NCBI RefSeq assembly: GCF_036884845.1
Contig: NZ_CP145732.1
Span: 5,456,001 to 5,520,000 of the forward strand
Source: Pseudomonas sp. MAG733B
GTDB lineage: Bacteria > Pseudomonadota > Gammaproteobacteria > Pseudomonadales > Pseudomonadaceae
Reading direction: 5' to 3'
Length of the DNA: 64,000 bases
The position numbers and the translations under genes are program-made. Positions 1 to 8,437 of this stretch are shown here, in pieces; the first letter of the stretch is position 1; each line of letters starts with the position of its first letter. Under the pieces are notes generated by a model. It was given only the letters and a program-made list of their open reading frames with translations. It searched no databases and was not told the origin of the DNA.

Positions 1-131
1 TTTCTCGTTTACATCTAAGCGCTTAAGCCCATTTTGATCGCTCACGCGGCCTGCCCAGTGCAGGAAAGCGGATTTTCTGGCGCCTGAAATATGCCAAAAA
101 GCGTTGCAGCGCCCGAATTTACCGGGCTCAG
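1..131. other. Window edge downstream of hda, no gene recognised
   Basis: No convincing reading frame is visible in these 131 bases. On the minus strand, just after the hda stop, a short GC stem (positions 111-127, GCCCG/CGGGC) is followed at a distance by a T-run. It could be a weak transcription terminator for hda, but the T-run is not adjacent and I would not rely on it. Confidence 0.3.
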
Positions 132-836
132 CTACCAGCCGAGGGTTTCTTTCAAGAAGGGAATGGTCAGCTTGCGCTGCGCTTGAAGGGAGGCCTGATC
201 GAGCTGTTCAAGCAATTCGAAAAGCGCACTCATGCTGCGGGTGCCGCGAGTCAGAATAAAATGCCCGACCTCGTCGGTCAGGTGCAAACCACGACGGGAC
301 GCACGCAGTTGCAGGGCGCGCAATTTGTCTTCGTCGGAGAGTGGGCGCATCTGGAAGATCAGCGCCAGGGTCAGGCGGGATTTAAGGTCCGCCAGTTTCA
401 CCGGCAATTCACGCGGTGAAGTCGACGCGGCAATCAGCAAACGCCGACCGCTGTCACGCAGACGATTGAACAGATGGAACAGCGCCTCTTCCCAATCCGC
501 TTTGCCTGCCACTGCATGCAAGTCGTCCAGGCAGACCAGCTCGTACTGTTCAAGGTTGTCGAGGATTTCGATGCCGCGATCCATCAACTCGGCCAACGGC
601 AGGTACACCGCCGGTTCACCCATCTGCTCGAAACGCAGGCACGCGGCCTGCAACAGATGTGTGCGCCCTACCCCATGCTTGCCCCAGAGGTAAATCAGGC
701 TTTCGGTCCACCCGGCGTCGGCTTCGCACAGCCGCTCGACATAGCCGAGTGCAGCGGCATTGGCGCCTGGGTAGTAGTTGATAAAGGTGGCGTCGTCACG
801 CAGACGCACACCTAGGGGCAGCTGAATCGGTTTCAT
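132..836 (-). CDS. hda: DnaA regulatory inactivator Hda
   Basis: Hda works with the DNA-loaded beta clamp to stimulate ATP hydrolysis on DnaA after initiation, which prevents re-initiation of replication. The 234-residue protein matches the family length. Near the N-terminus QLPLGV (residues 5-10) resembles the clamp-binding motif. A degenerate P-loop of the Hda type, GKHGVGRTHLL, lies at about 52-62, and a Walker-B-like LVCLDDLH at about 101-108; the rest is an AAA+ DnaA-like domain without the DnaA DNA-binding domain. It lies downstream of the AI-2E permease gene on the same strand, about 200 bp away, as in other Pseudomonas. Identification is firm. Confidence 0.95.
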   Translation of the reverse strand: MKPIQLPLGVRLRDDATFINYYPGANAAALGYVERLCEADAGWTESLIYLWGKHGVGRTHLLQAACLRFEQMGEPAVYLPLAELMDRGIEILDNLEQYELVCLDDLHAVAGKADWEEALFHLFNRLRDSGRRLLIAASTSPRELPVKLADLKSRLTLALIFQMRPLSDEDKLRALQLRASRRGLHLTDEVGHFILTRGTRSMSALFELLEQLDQASLQAQRKLTIPFLKETLGW

Positions 837-1033
837 GCTGACTGAACAGTTCCAAAGGAACCGTTAGTGGCCTCTGTGTAAAGTTCGCGAAGTTTATACC
901 CGTGAAGCCGACCGCACAATGCGACAGACCACAAGCAAAATCAAAGGTTTGCGTTGACGCTCCGGTTTTATGACAGTTTCTTTGGCGCTACGGGTGGCAA
1001 CCCGGGATCAATCCGGGCTGCCTGCGTAGCGGT

Positions 1034-2107
1034 CTAAAGCTCCGGATCGTCAACACCGCTGTAAATATCTGAATCCTTATACAAATCATGCACATGGCGC
1101 ACCAGCACCATGATCACGGCCGCCACCGGCAGCGCCAGCAAAACACCGGTAAAACCGAACAATTCACCACCAGCCAGAATCGCGAAAATCACCGCTACCG
1201 GGTGCAGCCCGATGCGATCCCCCACCAATAACGGCGTCAGCACCATCCCCTCAAGCGCTTGACCGACCATGAACACCGCGACGATGCCCGCCATCGGATA
1301 CAGGTCGCCGCCAAACTGGAACAGCCCGGCAATCAAGGCCGCACCAATGCCGATGACAAAACCCATGTACGGCACGATCGCCGCCAGACCTGCAATCAAG
1401 CCAATCAACAGACCCAATTCCAGCCCCACCAACATCAAGCCTGCGGCGTAGATTACGCCGAGCGCCACCATCACCAGCAATTGCCCGCGGACGAAAGCGC
1501 CGAGCACCTCATGGCACTCTCCGGCCAGCATCACCGCGCGCTCTTCGCGATCACGGGGCAGCAGGCTGCGGATCTTGGCCATCATCAGGTCCCAGTCCCG
1601 CAGCAGGTAGAAACTCACCACCGGAATCAACACCAGGTTCGCAAGCCAGGCAATCAGCGCCAGGCCCGATGCCGTGGCCTGCGTCAGCACCACACCGACG
1701 ATGTCAGTGGTCTGCCCCATGTGCTCGCTGATGGCTGCCTTGAGCTTGTCGAATCTCCAGAAGCCTTCCGACAGACCAAACTTCGATTGCGTCCATGGCA
1801 ATGCAGTGTGCTGCAACCAATCGAGCATCTGTGGCGCCAGCTCATACAAACGGAACAGCTGCTTGGCGAGCATCGGCACCAGCACCAGCATCAGCGCGGT
1901 GACAATCAGGGTGAACAGCGCGAATACCGTGATAACGCCCCAGGTCCGTGACAGTCCGGCCTTCTCCAGTCGATCAACCACCGGATCGAACAGATAAGCC
2001 AGGAGCAACGCCACCAGGAACGGCGTGAGGATCGGATGCAACAGCCAGATAAACGCGCAGAGCAGGACCACTGCACCCAACCAGAACCAACGCCGCGTAT
2101 CGGCCAT
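1034..2107 (-). CDS. AI-2E family transporter (PerM-like permease)
   Basis: A 357-residue inner-membrane protein of the AI-2E/PerM (UPF0118) family, with about eight hydrophobic segments. Two lie at the N-terminus (WLLHPILTPFLVALLLAYL), there is a soluble helical part at about 100-150, and the C-terminal half is strongly hydrophobic with glycine-rich helices. Substrates differ across the family and none can be assigned here. I chose the ATG at 2107 (MADTRR) because GGAGTGG sits just upstream; an in-frame ATG at 2119 would add four residues. It lies between a DUF2066 gene and hda, all on the minus strand. Confidence 0.9.
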   Translation of the reverse strand: MADTRRWFWLGAVVLLCAFIWLLHPILTPFLVALLLAYLFDPVVDRLEKAGLSRTWGVITVFALFTLIVTALMLVLVPMLAKQLFRLYELAPQMLDWLQHTALPWTQSKFGLSEGFWRFDKLKAAISEHMGQTTDIVGVVLTQATASGLALIAWLANLVLIPVVSFYLLRDWDLMMAKIRSLLPRDREERAVMLAGECHEVLGAFVRGQLLVMVALGVIYAAGLMLVGLELGLLIGLIAGLAAIVPYMGFVIGIGAALIAGLFQFGGDLYPMAGIVAVFMVGQALEGMVLTPLLVGDRIGLHPVAVIFAILAGGELFGFTGVLLALPVAAVIMVLVRHVHDLYKDSDIYSGVDDPEL

Positions 2108-2144
2108 GAACCACTCCATTGCTTCTATATAAAGAAAGAAAAAC

Positions 2145-3212
2145 CTACCAGCGGAAACTCATTTGCGGCGTCGGTGCCGACGCAGGTGTTACGACAGGCG
2201 TCGCTGCACCGTCGGCCGCAGGCGGAACGGGTGCCACCGGGGCCGGAGCGGGTGCCGGCTCCACGGCGACCTCCTGCAATTTCGCCAGCGACAACTGCGC
2301 CCGCAACTGTTCCGCACTGCCATTGACCCGATAAAGGATCCGGTCGCCATCGACGCTTTGCGGACGCCCGCCAAAAGGCTCGAGCAAACGCCCCAGCGTG
2401 GCATAACGCTCAAGATTCATGCCTTTCACTTCCAGCAACTGCGGGGTCGAAGCCCCGGGTTTGGCGACGAATCGCGGCGCCAGTCGCTCGTTGACCGCCA
2501 GCATCACGGCGTCCGCCACGGCTGCCTGATCCGCCCCCTGAACACTGCCCGCCTCTTTTTGATCGCCCAGCCACAAACGCCACTTGGCTTGCCACTGACC
2601 ACCCTCTTCGCGAGCATGCACCGCCAGCAAAGCGTCGGCATTGTAACGTTCCGAGGCGCTGCGCAGCGGCGCCGGATCAGCACTTTCCAGATTCGGTGCG
2701 GTAGCGACGATCTGTTCATTCAAATCCGCCAGTGGCAAACGCAATGGCAAGCCACGGTGTTGCGCCGCACGACGCAGCGGGGCCGCACTGGCCTGGCCAT
2801 CGCCCACCAGGCTCGAACCATCGGTGTTGTCGTTCAGCCACCACCCGAGGATCGATGGCCGATTGGCGCCCCACATGGCCAATCCGGCACGACGCAATGC
2901 CTGTTCGGTGGTGCTCGGATCGAAATCGATCTTAAGGACTTCCGGCGGTCCGGCGTCATAGCCAAACTGAGTGATGATTTGTTGCGGCTCTTTGCGGACC
3001 GCCGCCAAACCCGGGCTTTGCGCTGCCTTGGGGTCGCCCGTCAGACGCAAGACCAGCGTATCGAGGGCGCGCTGAGTCGCCTGGTCACGCTCTTCCGGCG
3101 ACTGGCCACTGACCGGTTCGCGAACTTGATAAAGGCCTTTGACGGTTTCGGCATGACTGACCAGGCTGACCAATGACAAACAGCCCACAAACAAGAATTT
3201 ACAAAAACGCAT
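2145..3212 (-). CDS. DUF2066 domain-containing secreted protein
   Basis: A 355-residue protein with an N-terminal signal peptide (MRFCKFLFVGCLSLVSLVSHA, cleavage probably after SHA). The body matches the DUF2066 family as I recall it: an early segment ETVKGLYQVREPV and a central WWLNDN region. The C-terminus is a low-complexity Pro/Ala stretch (about 315-345) and ends in FRW. Function is unknown; it is probably periplasmic. It ends 37 bp before the permease gene and is divergent from purM. The same neighbourhood is common in Pseudomonas. Confidence 0.85.
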   Translation of the reverse strand: MRFCKFLFVGCLSLVSLVSHAETVKGLYQVREPVSGQSPEERDQATQRALDTLVLRLTGDPKAAQSPGLAAVRKEPQQIITQFGYDAGPPEVLKIDFDPSTTEQALRRAGLAMWGANRPSILGWWLNDNTDGSSLVGDGQASAAPLRRAAQHRGLPLRLPLADLNEQIVATAPNLESADPAPLRSASERYNADALLAVHAREEGGQWQAKWRLWLGDQKEAGSVQGADQAAVADAVMLAVNERLAPRFVAKPGASTPQLLEVKGMNLERYATLGRLLEPFGGRPQSVDGDRILYRVNGSAEQLRAQLSLAKLQEVAVEPAPAPAPVAPVPPAADGAATPVVTPASAPTPQMSFRW

Positions 3213-3595
3213 GGAAGATTCCTGACGACAAGAGCGGCTGGAACAGATCGCATGAGACGATCGAGCAAGGCTGTGACCATCGCCCGGCGCAAAACATTCA
3301 CACGTCCTGGGTAAGTTTTCGCACTGTCATAACGATAGACGGTTAATGGCGATACCTTGCGCAGGTCAGCAGGATGCCATCAACGTAAAAGAATTACGGT
3401 TTTTTTAGGCGGATATGCCCCTGCCGTCGGCCTGAGGATGGCCGCTGCCCTTCAAGCCTGATAAAATCGCGCGCCTTCGCAGACCGGCAACAGCCGGGCA
3501 CCCTCGAAATTCGCGTGAGGCAATCGCCTTCGTCGATTTCGGCGGCCCCGCTGGACTCGGTCGTTACCCCTGAATCCCCCCTAAAGGCCTGGATC
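3213..3595. promoter_or_regulatory. Divergent intergenic region, DUF2066 gene / purM
   Basis: This 383-bp gap separates the minus-strand DUF2066-permease-hda genes from plus-strand purMN and must hold both promoters. A TAAAAT hexamer at 3462-3467 could be a -10 for purM, but no good -35 is at the right distance. No riboswitch or clear purine-repressor palindrome was seen. Confidence 0.4.
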
Positions 3596-4654
3596 ATGAG
3601 CAAGCAACCCTCCCTGAGCTACAAGGACGCCGGTGTAGACATCGACGCCGGTGAAGCATTGGTCGAACGCATCAAGAGCGTCGCCAAGCGCACTGCGCGC
3701 CCGGAAGTCATGGGCGGCCTGGGCGGTTTCGGCGCCCTCTGCGAAATCCCGGCCGGCTACAAGCAGCCTGTGCTGGTTTCCGGTACTGACGGCGTCGGCA
3801 CCAAGCTGCGCCTGGCACTGAACCTGAACAAGCACGACAGCATCGGCATCGACCTGGTTGCCATGTGCGTCAACGACCTGGTGGTCTGCGGCGCCGAGCC
3901 GCTGTTCTTCCTCGACTACTACGCCACCGGCAAACTGAACGTCGAAACCGCGACCCAGGTCGTGACTGGCATCGGCGCTGGCTGCGAGCTGTCCGGCTGC
4001 TCCCTGGTCGGCGGCGAAACCGCTGAAATGCCTGGCATGTACGAAGGCGAAGACTACGACCTGGCCGGTTTCTGCGTCGGCGTGGTTGAAAAGTCGGAAA
4101 TCATCGACGGTTCCAAAGTGGCTGCCGGCGACGCCCTGCTCGCCCTGCCGTCCTCCGGTCCGCACTCCAACGGCTACTCGCTGATCCGCAAGATCATCGA
4201 AGTGTCCGGTGCCGACATCGAAAACACCCAGCTCGACGGCAAGCCGCTGACCGACCTGCTGATGGCCCCGACCCGCATCTACGTGAAGCCGCTGCTCAAG
4301 CTGATCAAGGAAACCGGCGCCGTCAAAGCCATGGCCCACATCACCGGTGGCGGCCTGCTGGACAACATCCCGCGCGTTCTGCCAAAAGGCGCACAAGCCG
4401 TGGTTGACGTGGCGAGCTGGACCCGCCCGGCGGTGTTCGACTGGCTGCAAGAGAAAGGCAACGTCGACGAAAACGAAATGCACCGCGTGCTGAACTGCGG
4501 CGTGGGCATGGTCATCTGCGTGGCTCAAGAGCACGTTGAAACCGCCCTGAATGTCCTGCGTGAAGCCGGCGAACAACCTTGGGTCATCGGTCAGATCTCC
4601 ACCGCTGCCGAAGGCGCGGCTCAGGTTGAATTGAAGAACCTCAAGGCTCATTGA
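3596..4654 (+). CDS. purM: Phosphoribosylformylglycinamidine cyclo-ligase (AIR synthetase)
   Basis: PurM catalyses the ATP-dependent closure of FGAM to aminoimidazole ribonucleotide, the fifth step of purine synthesis, in the cytosol. Translation from the ATG at 3596 ([19 protein letters not shown]) gives 352 residues, the usual length. Family motifs are present: [11 protein letters not shown], the [10 protein letters not shown] loop, the [12 protein letters not shown] stretch, [11 protein letters not shown] and the C-terminal [13 protein letters not shown]. The upstream in-frame extension has no family similarity and was not used. The stop overlaps the purN start (TGATG), so translation of the two is probably coupled. 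Confidence 0.97.
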   Translation: MSKQPSLSYKDAGVDIDAGEALVERIKSVAKRTARPEVMGGLGGFGALCEIPAGYKQPVLVSGTDGVGTKLRLALNLNKHDSIGIDLVAMCVNDLVVCGAEPLFFLDYYATGKLNVETATQVVTGIGAGCELSGCSLVGGETAEMPGMYEGEDYDLAGFCVGVVEKSEIIDGSKVAAGDALLALPSSGPHSNGYSLIRKIIEVSGADIENTQLDGKPLTDLLMAPTRIYVKPLLKLIKETGAVKAMAHITGGGLLDNIPRVLPKGAQAVVDVASWTRPAVFDWLQEKGNVDENEMHRVLNCGVGMVICVAQEHVETALNVLREAGEQPWVIGQISTAAEGAAQVELKNLKAH

Positions 4655-5304
4655 TGCACCAGACCTGTGATGTGGTGGTGCTGTTGTCCGGCACCGGCAG
4701 TAACTTGCAGGCCTTGATCGACAGCACGCGGACCGGCGACAGCCCGGTCCGCGTCGCTGCGGTGATTTCCAACCGCGCCGACGCCTACGGCCTGCAACGC
4801 GCCAGGGACGCGGGTATCGACACCCGCTCCCTGGATCACAAGGCTTTCGAGGGCCGCGAAGCCTTCGATGCCGCGCTGATCGAACTGATCGACGAATTCA
4901 ATCCCAAACTCGTGGTGCTGGCCGGTTTCATGCGCATTCTCAGCGCTGATTTCGTACGCCACTACCAGGGTCGCCTGCTCAACATCCATCCCTCGCTGCT
5001 ACCCAAATACAAAGGGTTACACACTCATCAGCGCGCGCTGGAAGCCGGCGACACTGAACACGGCTGCTCCGTGCACTTCGTCACCGAGGAACTCGATGGC
5101 GGACCACTGGTCGTACAGGCAGTAATACCGGTAGAGTTGCACGACTCGCCGCAGAGTCTGGCGCAGCGAGTCCATGTACAGGAGCACCTGATCTACCCGA
5201 TGGCCGTGCGCTGGTTTGCCGAAGGCCGGCTATCACTCGGCGATCAGGGTGCTTTACTGGATGGACAGATACTCGCGGCCAGCGGCCACTTGATTCGAAT
5301 CTAG
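4654..5304 (+). CDS. purN: Phosphoribosylglycinamide formyltransferase
   Basis: PurN transfers a formyl group from 10-formyl-THF to glycinamide ribonucleotide, the third step of purine synthesis. The 216-residue protein has the phosphate-binding LSGTGSNLQALID near the N-terminus. It also has the catalytic triad in the expected setting: N110 and H112 in NIHPSLLPKYKG and D148 in EELDGG. The start is the ATG at 4654, overlapping the purM stop; a TTG one codon upstream is less likely. A DUF3108 gene follows after 8 bp, forming a purM-purN-DUF3108 operon typical of Pseudomonas. Confidence 0.97.
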   Translation: MHQTCDVVVLLSGTGSNLQALIDSTRTGDSPVRVAAVISNRADAYGLQRARDAGIDTRSLDHKAFEGREAFDAALIELIDEFNPKLVVLAGFMRILSADFVRHYQGRLLNIHPSLLPKYKGLHTHQRALEAGDTEHGCSVHFVTEELDGGPLVVQAVIPVELHDSPQSLAQRVHVQEHLIYPMAVRWFAEGRLSLGDQGALLDGQILAASGHLIRI

Positions 5305-5312
5305 GAGATTTT

Positions 5313-6026
5313 ATGCGTCGTGCCCTGCTCTTCGCTTGCGCTCTGCTTGCCTTGCCCTTCGCGCAGGCCGCAGACCTTCAACCCTTCTCCGCCAGCTACA
5401 CCGCTGACTGGAAGCAGTTGCCCATGAGCGGCACCGCCGAACGCAGCCTGACCAAGGAAGCCAACGGCGTCTGGAAGCTCAGCTTCAAGGCTTCGATGAT
5501 GATCGCCAGCCTGTCCGAAGAAAGCACCCTGACCGTCGACAAGGACACCTTGCTGCCACAGTCCTACCACTTCGAACGTGGTGGCCTGGGCAAAGCCAAG
5601 AAAGCGGACCTGGACTTTGACTGGGCCGCGAAAAAAGTGACCGGCACCGATCGTGGCGACGCGGTCAACATTCCGCTGAACCGCGGCATGGTCGACAAAT
5701 CCACCTATCAACTGGCGCTGCAGCATGACGTGGCCGCCGGCAAAAAAAGCATGAGCTATCAGGTGGTTGATGATGGCGAAGTCGATACCTATGACTTCCG
5801 CGTGCTGGGCTCGGAAAAAGTCGACACCAAGGCTGGCCAGATCGATGCAATCAAGGTCGAGCGCGTGCGCGACCCGACACAAAGCAAGCGCATCACCGTG
5901 CTGTGGTTCGCCAAGGATTGGGACTACTTGCTGGTTCGCCTGCAACAGGTCGAAACCGACGGCAAGGAGTACAACATCATGCTCCTGGACGGCAAGGTCA
6001 ACGGCAAGGCTGTCAAAGGCAACTGA
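5313..6026 (+). CDS. DUF3108 domain-containing periplasmic protein
   Basis: A 237-residue protein with a clear signal peptide (MRRALLFACALLALPFAQA, cleavage before ADLQPF). The mature part is a beta-rich DUF3108 domain with alternating polar/hydrophobic strands (SASYTADWKQLPMSGTAERSL, LPQSYHFERGGLGK). The biochemical role is not established. It has a good ribosome site (TAGGAG) and begins 8 bp after purN, so it is co-transcribed with purMN, though no functional link to purine synthesis is evident. A strong terminator follows. Confidence 0.88.
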   Translation: MRRALLFACALLALPFAQAADLQPFSASYTADWKQLPMSGTAERSLTKEANGVWKLSFKASMMIASLSEESTLTVDKDTLLPQSYHFERGGLGKAKKADLDFDWAAKKVTGTDRGDAVNIPLNRGMVDKSTYQLALQHDVAAGKKSMSYQVVDDGEVDTYDFRVLGSEKVDTKAGQIDAIKVERVRDPTQSKRITVLWFAKDWDYLLVRLQQVETDGKEYNIMLLDGKVNGKAVKGN

Positions 6027-6038
6027 TCCGTATCGCTA

Positions 6039-6069
6039 CAAAAAAGCCCCGCAATCGCGGGGCTTTTTC
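6039..6069 (+). terminator. Rho-independent terminator of the purMN operon
   Basis: A perfect GC stem (AGCCCCGC, loop AAT, GCGGGGCT) is flanked by A-runs on the left and T-runs on the right. It lies 13 bp after the DUF3108 stop. Its symmetry means it could act in both directions. Confidence 0.9.
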
Positions 6070-6169
6070 ATGCCGGACAAAAAACCGGAACGCTCACCCG
6101 CAGGCATGCTCTATACCTTCAAGGTCTTTTTTGATCGAATGAGTTTTCCTGTCGCCTGCGAGGTTTCCC

Positions 6170-6586
6170 ATGACTGTCACCGTCAACACCGTTTCCGCTG
6201 AAGGTTTTCGTCACAGCGTCCAGATCGATGACCACGAACTCTTTGCCGATGTGCCTGTAGCGTCGGGCGGCGAGGGATCGGCGCCGGAGCCGCACGATTA
6301 CTTCGACGCCGCCCTCGGTGCCTGCAAGGCCCTGACCCTGAAAATGTACGCGAAGAAAAAAGACATCCCGCTCACCGGTGTCGGCGTCGAGGTCAAGCGC
6401 GACAACAGCCAGGAGCAGAAAGGCAAATACGCGCTGCACGTCAAACTGACCCTCAAGGGTGTGCTGACCGATGCCCAGCGTGACGAACTGCACCGCGTGG
6501 CCGATCGTTGCCCGATCCACAAGCTGATGACCACGTCTGAAGTCAGCATCGAAACCCACCTCTCCGAAGGCGCGTTCAGCCAATAG
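6170..6586 (+). CDS. OsmC family protein
   Basis: A 138-residue cytosolic OsmC/Ohr-fold protein of the YhfA-like branch. Members with paired cysteines reduce organic hydroperoxides. Both family cysteines are present: C52 in GACKALTLKMYAKK and C114 in ADRCPIHKLM. The sequence DAALGACKA after the substrate loop is characteristic. It stands alone between the purMN terminator and a pirin gene on the same strand 62 bp downstream. Whether this member acts on peroxides or another substrate cannot be told. Confidence 0.9.
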   Translation: MTVTVNTVSAEGFRHSVQIDDHELFADVPVASGGEGSAPEPHDYFDAALGACKALTLKMYAKKKDIPLTGVGVEVKRDNSQEQKGKYALHVKLTLKGVLTDAQRDELHRVADRCPIHKLMTTSEVSIETHLSEGAFSQ

Positions 6587-6648
6587 CGGCAAGGTCTGCG
6601 CAAGCGGGTTATGCTCGACCGCATCACCCGCTCAGCCTGGAATGCACC

Positions 6649-7509
6649 ATGAACACTCCGCTCGTGATCCGCCCCCGCGCCGAAGATGTCGAAGGCCAGC
6701 CGATTCTTCGCCCGTTGCCGTCAGCCAAATGCCGCAGCGTCGGGCCGTTCGTGTTTTTCGACCACATGCTCGAAACCGAGTATCCGGCGGGCAAAGGCAT
6801 GAACATCCGCCAGCACCCGCATATCGGCCTGTCGACCCTCACCTACCTGTTTGAAGGCCAGATCCAGCACAAGGACAGCCTCGGCTCGGATCAGGTGGTC
6901 AATGCCGGCGACGTGAGCTGGATGACTGCCGGCAGCGCCATCGCCCACGTTGAACGCACACCGCAACCGTTGTGGGAGCAAAGTTTCAGGATGCACGGTT
7001 TGCAGATCTGGCTGGCCTCACCCAAGGATCATGAACAGGGTCCGGGACATTACAGCCACCATCCAGCCGCTTCGCTTCCGGTCAGCGATAACCTTGGGGT
7101 GAAGATCCGCATGATTGCCGGGTCAGGCTTTTGCCTGGAATCGCCGGTACCGGTACTTTCTCCGACGCTCTACGCCGAACTGCACCTGCAAACAGCCACG
7201 ACGCTGCTGATTCCCACCGAGCATGAAGAGCGTGCGCTGTATGTGCTGAGCGGCGAGGTGCAACTGGATGGCGAGTTGATAGAACCGCATGCACTGGTGG
7301 TGTTGCCAACCGGAGCAGAGATGACGCTGTTCGCGGAGAGCGACTGCCATGCCGTGTTGTTGGGTGGCGCACCGCTGGACGGGCCACGGCGGATCAACTG
7401 GAATTTTGTCGCGAGCGATCCTGCGGCGATAGATGAGGCACGACGCAAGTGGGCGGCCGGTGACTGGCCGACGGTGCCGGGGGAAGTTGAGAGGATCGAA
7501 CTGCCCTGA
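6649..7509 (+). CDS. Pirin family protein
   Basis: A 286-residue bicupin of the pirin family. The N-terminal cupin carries the metal-binding set in RQHPHIGLSTLTYLFEGQIQHKDS (His-x-His, then His and Glu). The C-terminal cupin (ALYVLSGEVQLDGE) lacks a full metal site. Bacterial pirins have been described as quercetin-2,3-dioxygenases or as redox-linked interaction partners of metabolic enzymes; neither role can be chosen from sequence. It is followed by a REP doublet and the convergent dienelactone hydrolase gene. Confidence 0.92.
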   Translation: MNTPLVIRPRAEDVEGQPILRPLPSAKCRSVGPFVFFDHMLETEYPAGKGMNIRQHPHIGLSTLTYLFEGQIQHKDSLGSDQVVNAGDVSWMTAGSAIAHVERTPQPLWEQSFRMHGLQIWLASPKDHEQGPGHYSHHPAASLPVSDNLGVKIRMIAGSGFCLESPVPVLSPTLYAELHLQTATTLLIPTEHEERALYVLSGEVQLDGELIEPHALVVLPTGAEMTLFAESDCHAVLLGGAPLDGPRRINWNFVASDPAAIDEARRKWAAGDWPTVPGEVERIELP

Positions 7510-7532
7510 GATTTTAGTTACCTGTGGAACCG

Positions 7533-7600
7533 CCTTCGCGAGCAAGCCCGCTCCCACATTGGAACGCGGTTAAATGTGGGAGCGGGCTTGCTCGCGAAGG
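7533..7600. repeat. REP doublet (class A, core GAGCGGGCTTGCTCGCGAA)
   Basis: Two REP units face each other: the left arm begins CCTTCGCGAGCAAGCCCG and the right arm is its reverse complement, ending GGGCTTGCTCGCGAAGG. They are separated by about 15 bp. The same unit recurs at 30856, 37694 and 63471. It sits between the convergent pirin and hydrolase genes. Confidence 0.9.
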
Positions 7601-7641
7601 GGCCGGTTCAGGCTCTGACAAAGTCGGTGTCAGGCAACAGA

Positions 7642-8370
7642 TCAGCCCTTGAACACTTCATCCAGCAGATTGTGCATGGACGTGAACGACCGGGCAGCCA
7701 CCTTGGCGTCATACATCATCATCCCCGGCACGTTGGCGTGCGGGTCGGTGAAAGAGTGAAATGCACCGCCGTAGCTCAGCAGCTGCCAATCCACGCCCGC
7801 CGCGTTCATTTCATCTTCGAACGCCGGCAGTTGCTCTTTCGGCACCAATGGATCGGAGGCGCCGTGCAGTACCAGGACCTTACCCTTGATGTTTTTCGCA
7901 TCAGCCGGATTCGGCGTGTCCAACGTGCCATGGAACGAAACCGCGGCCTTCACCGGCGCACCGGTACGGGCGAATTCGAGGGCGCAGCAACCGCCAAAGC
8001 AGAAACCGAAGGTCGCCAGCTTAGACGTATCAACTGCCACTTCGCCTTGACCCTGCAGCTGTTCGAATGCCACTTGCATGCGCTTGCGCAGCAACGGACG
8101 GTCATTCTTCAACGGCATCATCGCCGCGCCCGCCTCGTCATTGTTCGTCGGACGAACCGATTGACCGTAGAGGTCCGCGATCAGCACCACGTAACCCTTG
8201 GCCGCCACTGACTTGGCGATCTCCTCCGCACCGGCGCTGACGCCCATCCAGTTCGGCGCCATCAGCAGACCCGGACGCGGGCCCTTTTGGTCGGCGTCGA
8301 AGGCCAGGCGGCTTTCGTAGGTCTGGCCGTCAATCTGATAGGCCACGGAACGTACTGTGATTTGGCTCAT
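7642..8370 (-). CDS. Dienelactone hydrolase family protein
   Basis: A 242-residue alpha/beta hydrolase of the dienelactone hydrolase family. The catalytic triad is visible: nucleophile C124 in FGFCFGGCC (G-x-C-x-G-G), D173 in HGASDPLVP and H205 in GGAFHSFTDP. Cysteine as nucleophile is typical of this family rather than of serine esterases. No chlorocatechol or other aromatic pathway genes are adjacent, so the physiological substrate is unknown. The ATG at 8370 was chosen; the in-frame upstream extension runs through the htpG terminator and is not real. Confidence 0.9.
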   Translation of the reverse strand: MSQITVRSVAYQIDGQTYESRLAFDADQKGPRPGLLMAPNWMGVSAGAEEIAKSVAAKGYVVLIADLYGQSVRPTNNDEAGAAMMPLKNDRPLLRKRMQVAFEQLQGQGEVAVDTSKLATFGFCFGGCCALEFARTGAPVKAAVSFHGTLDTPNPADAKNIKGKVLVLHGASDPLVPKEQLPAFEDEMNAAGVDWQLLSYGGAFHSFTDPHANVPGMMMYDAKVAARSFTSMHNLLDEVFKG

Positions 8371-8401
8371 TTCTGACTCCTGATTTTTGAACACCAGAAT
8401 G

Positions 8402-8427
8402 AAAAAACCCGCCGAAGCGGGTTTTTC
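8402..8427 (-). terminator. Terminator of htpG
   Basis: A stem AACCCGC / GCGGGTT with loop CGAA is followed on the minus strand by a T-run, 10 bp after the htpG stop. It separates htpG from the hydrolase gene on the same strand. Confidence 0.85.
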
Positions 8428-8437
8428 TACAACGCAG

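Noticed and set aside
7576..8211. Plus-strand frame starting in a REP (MGAGLLAKGPVQ...)
   Set aside because: The MGAGLLAK start is the translation of a class A REP and recurs at other REPs; the rest is antisense to the dienelactone hydrolase gene.
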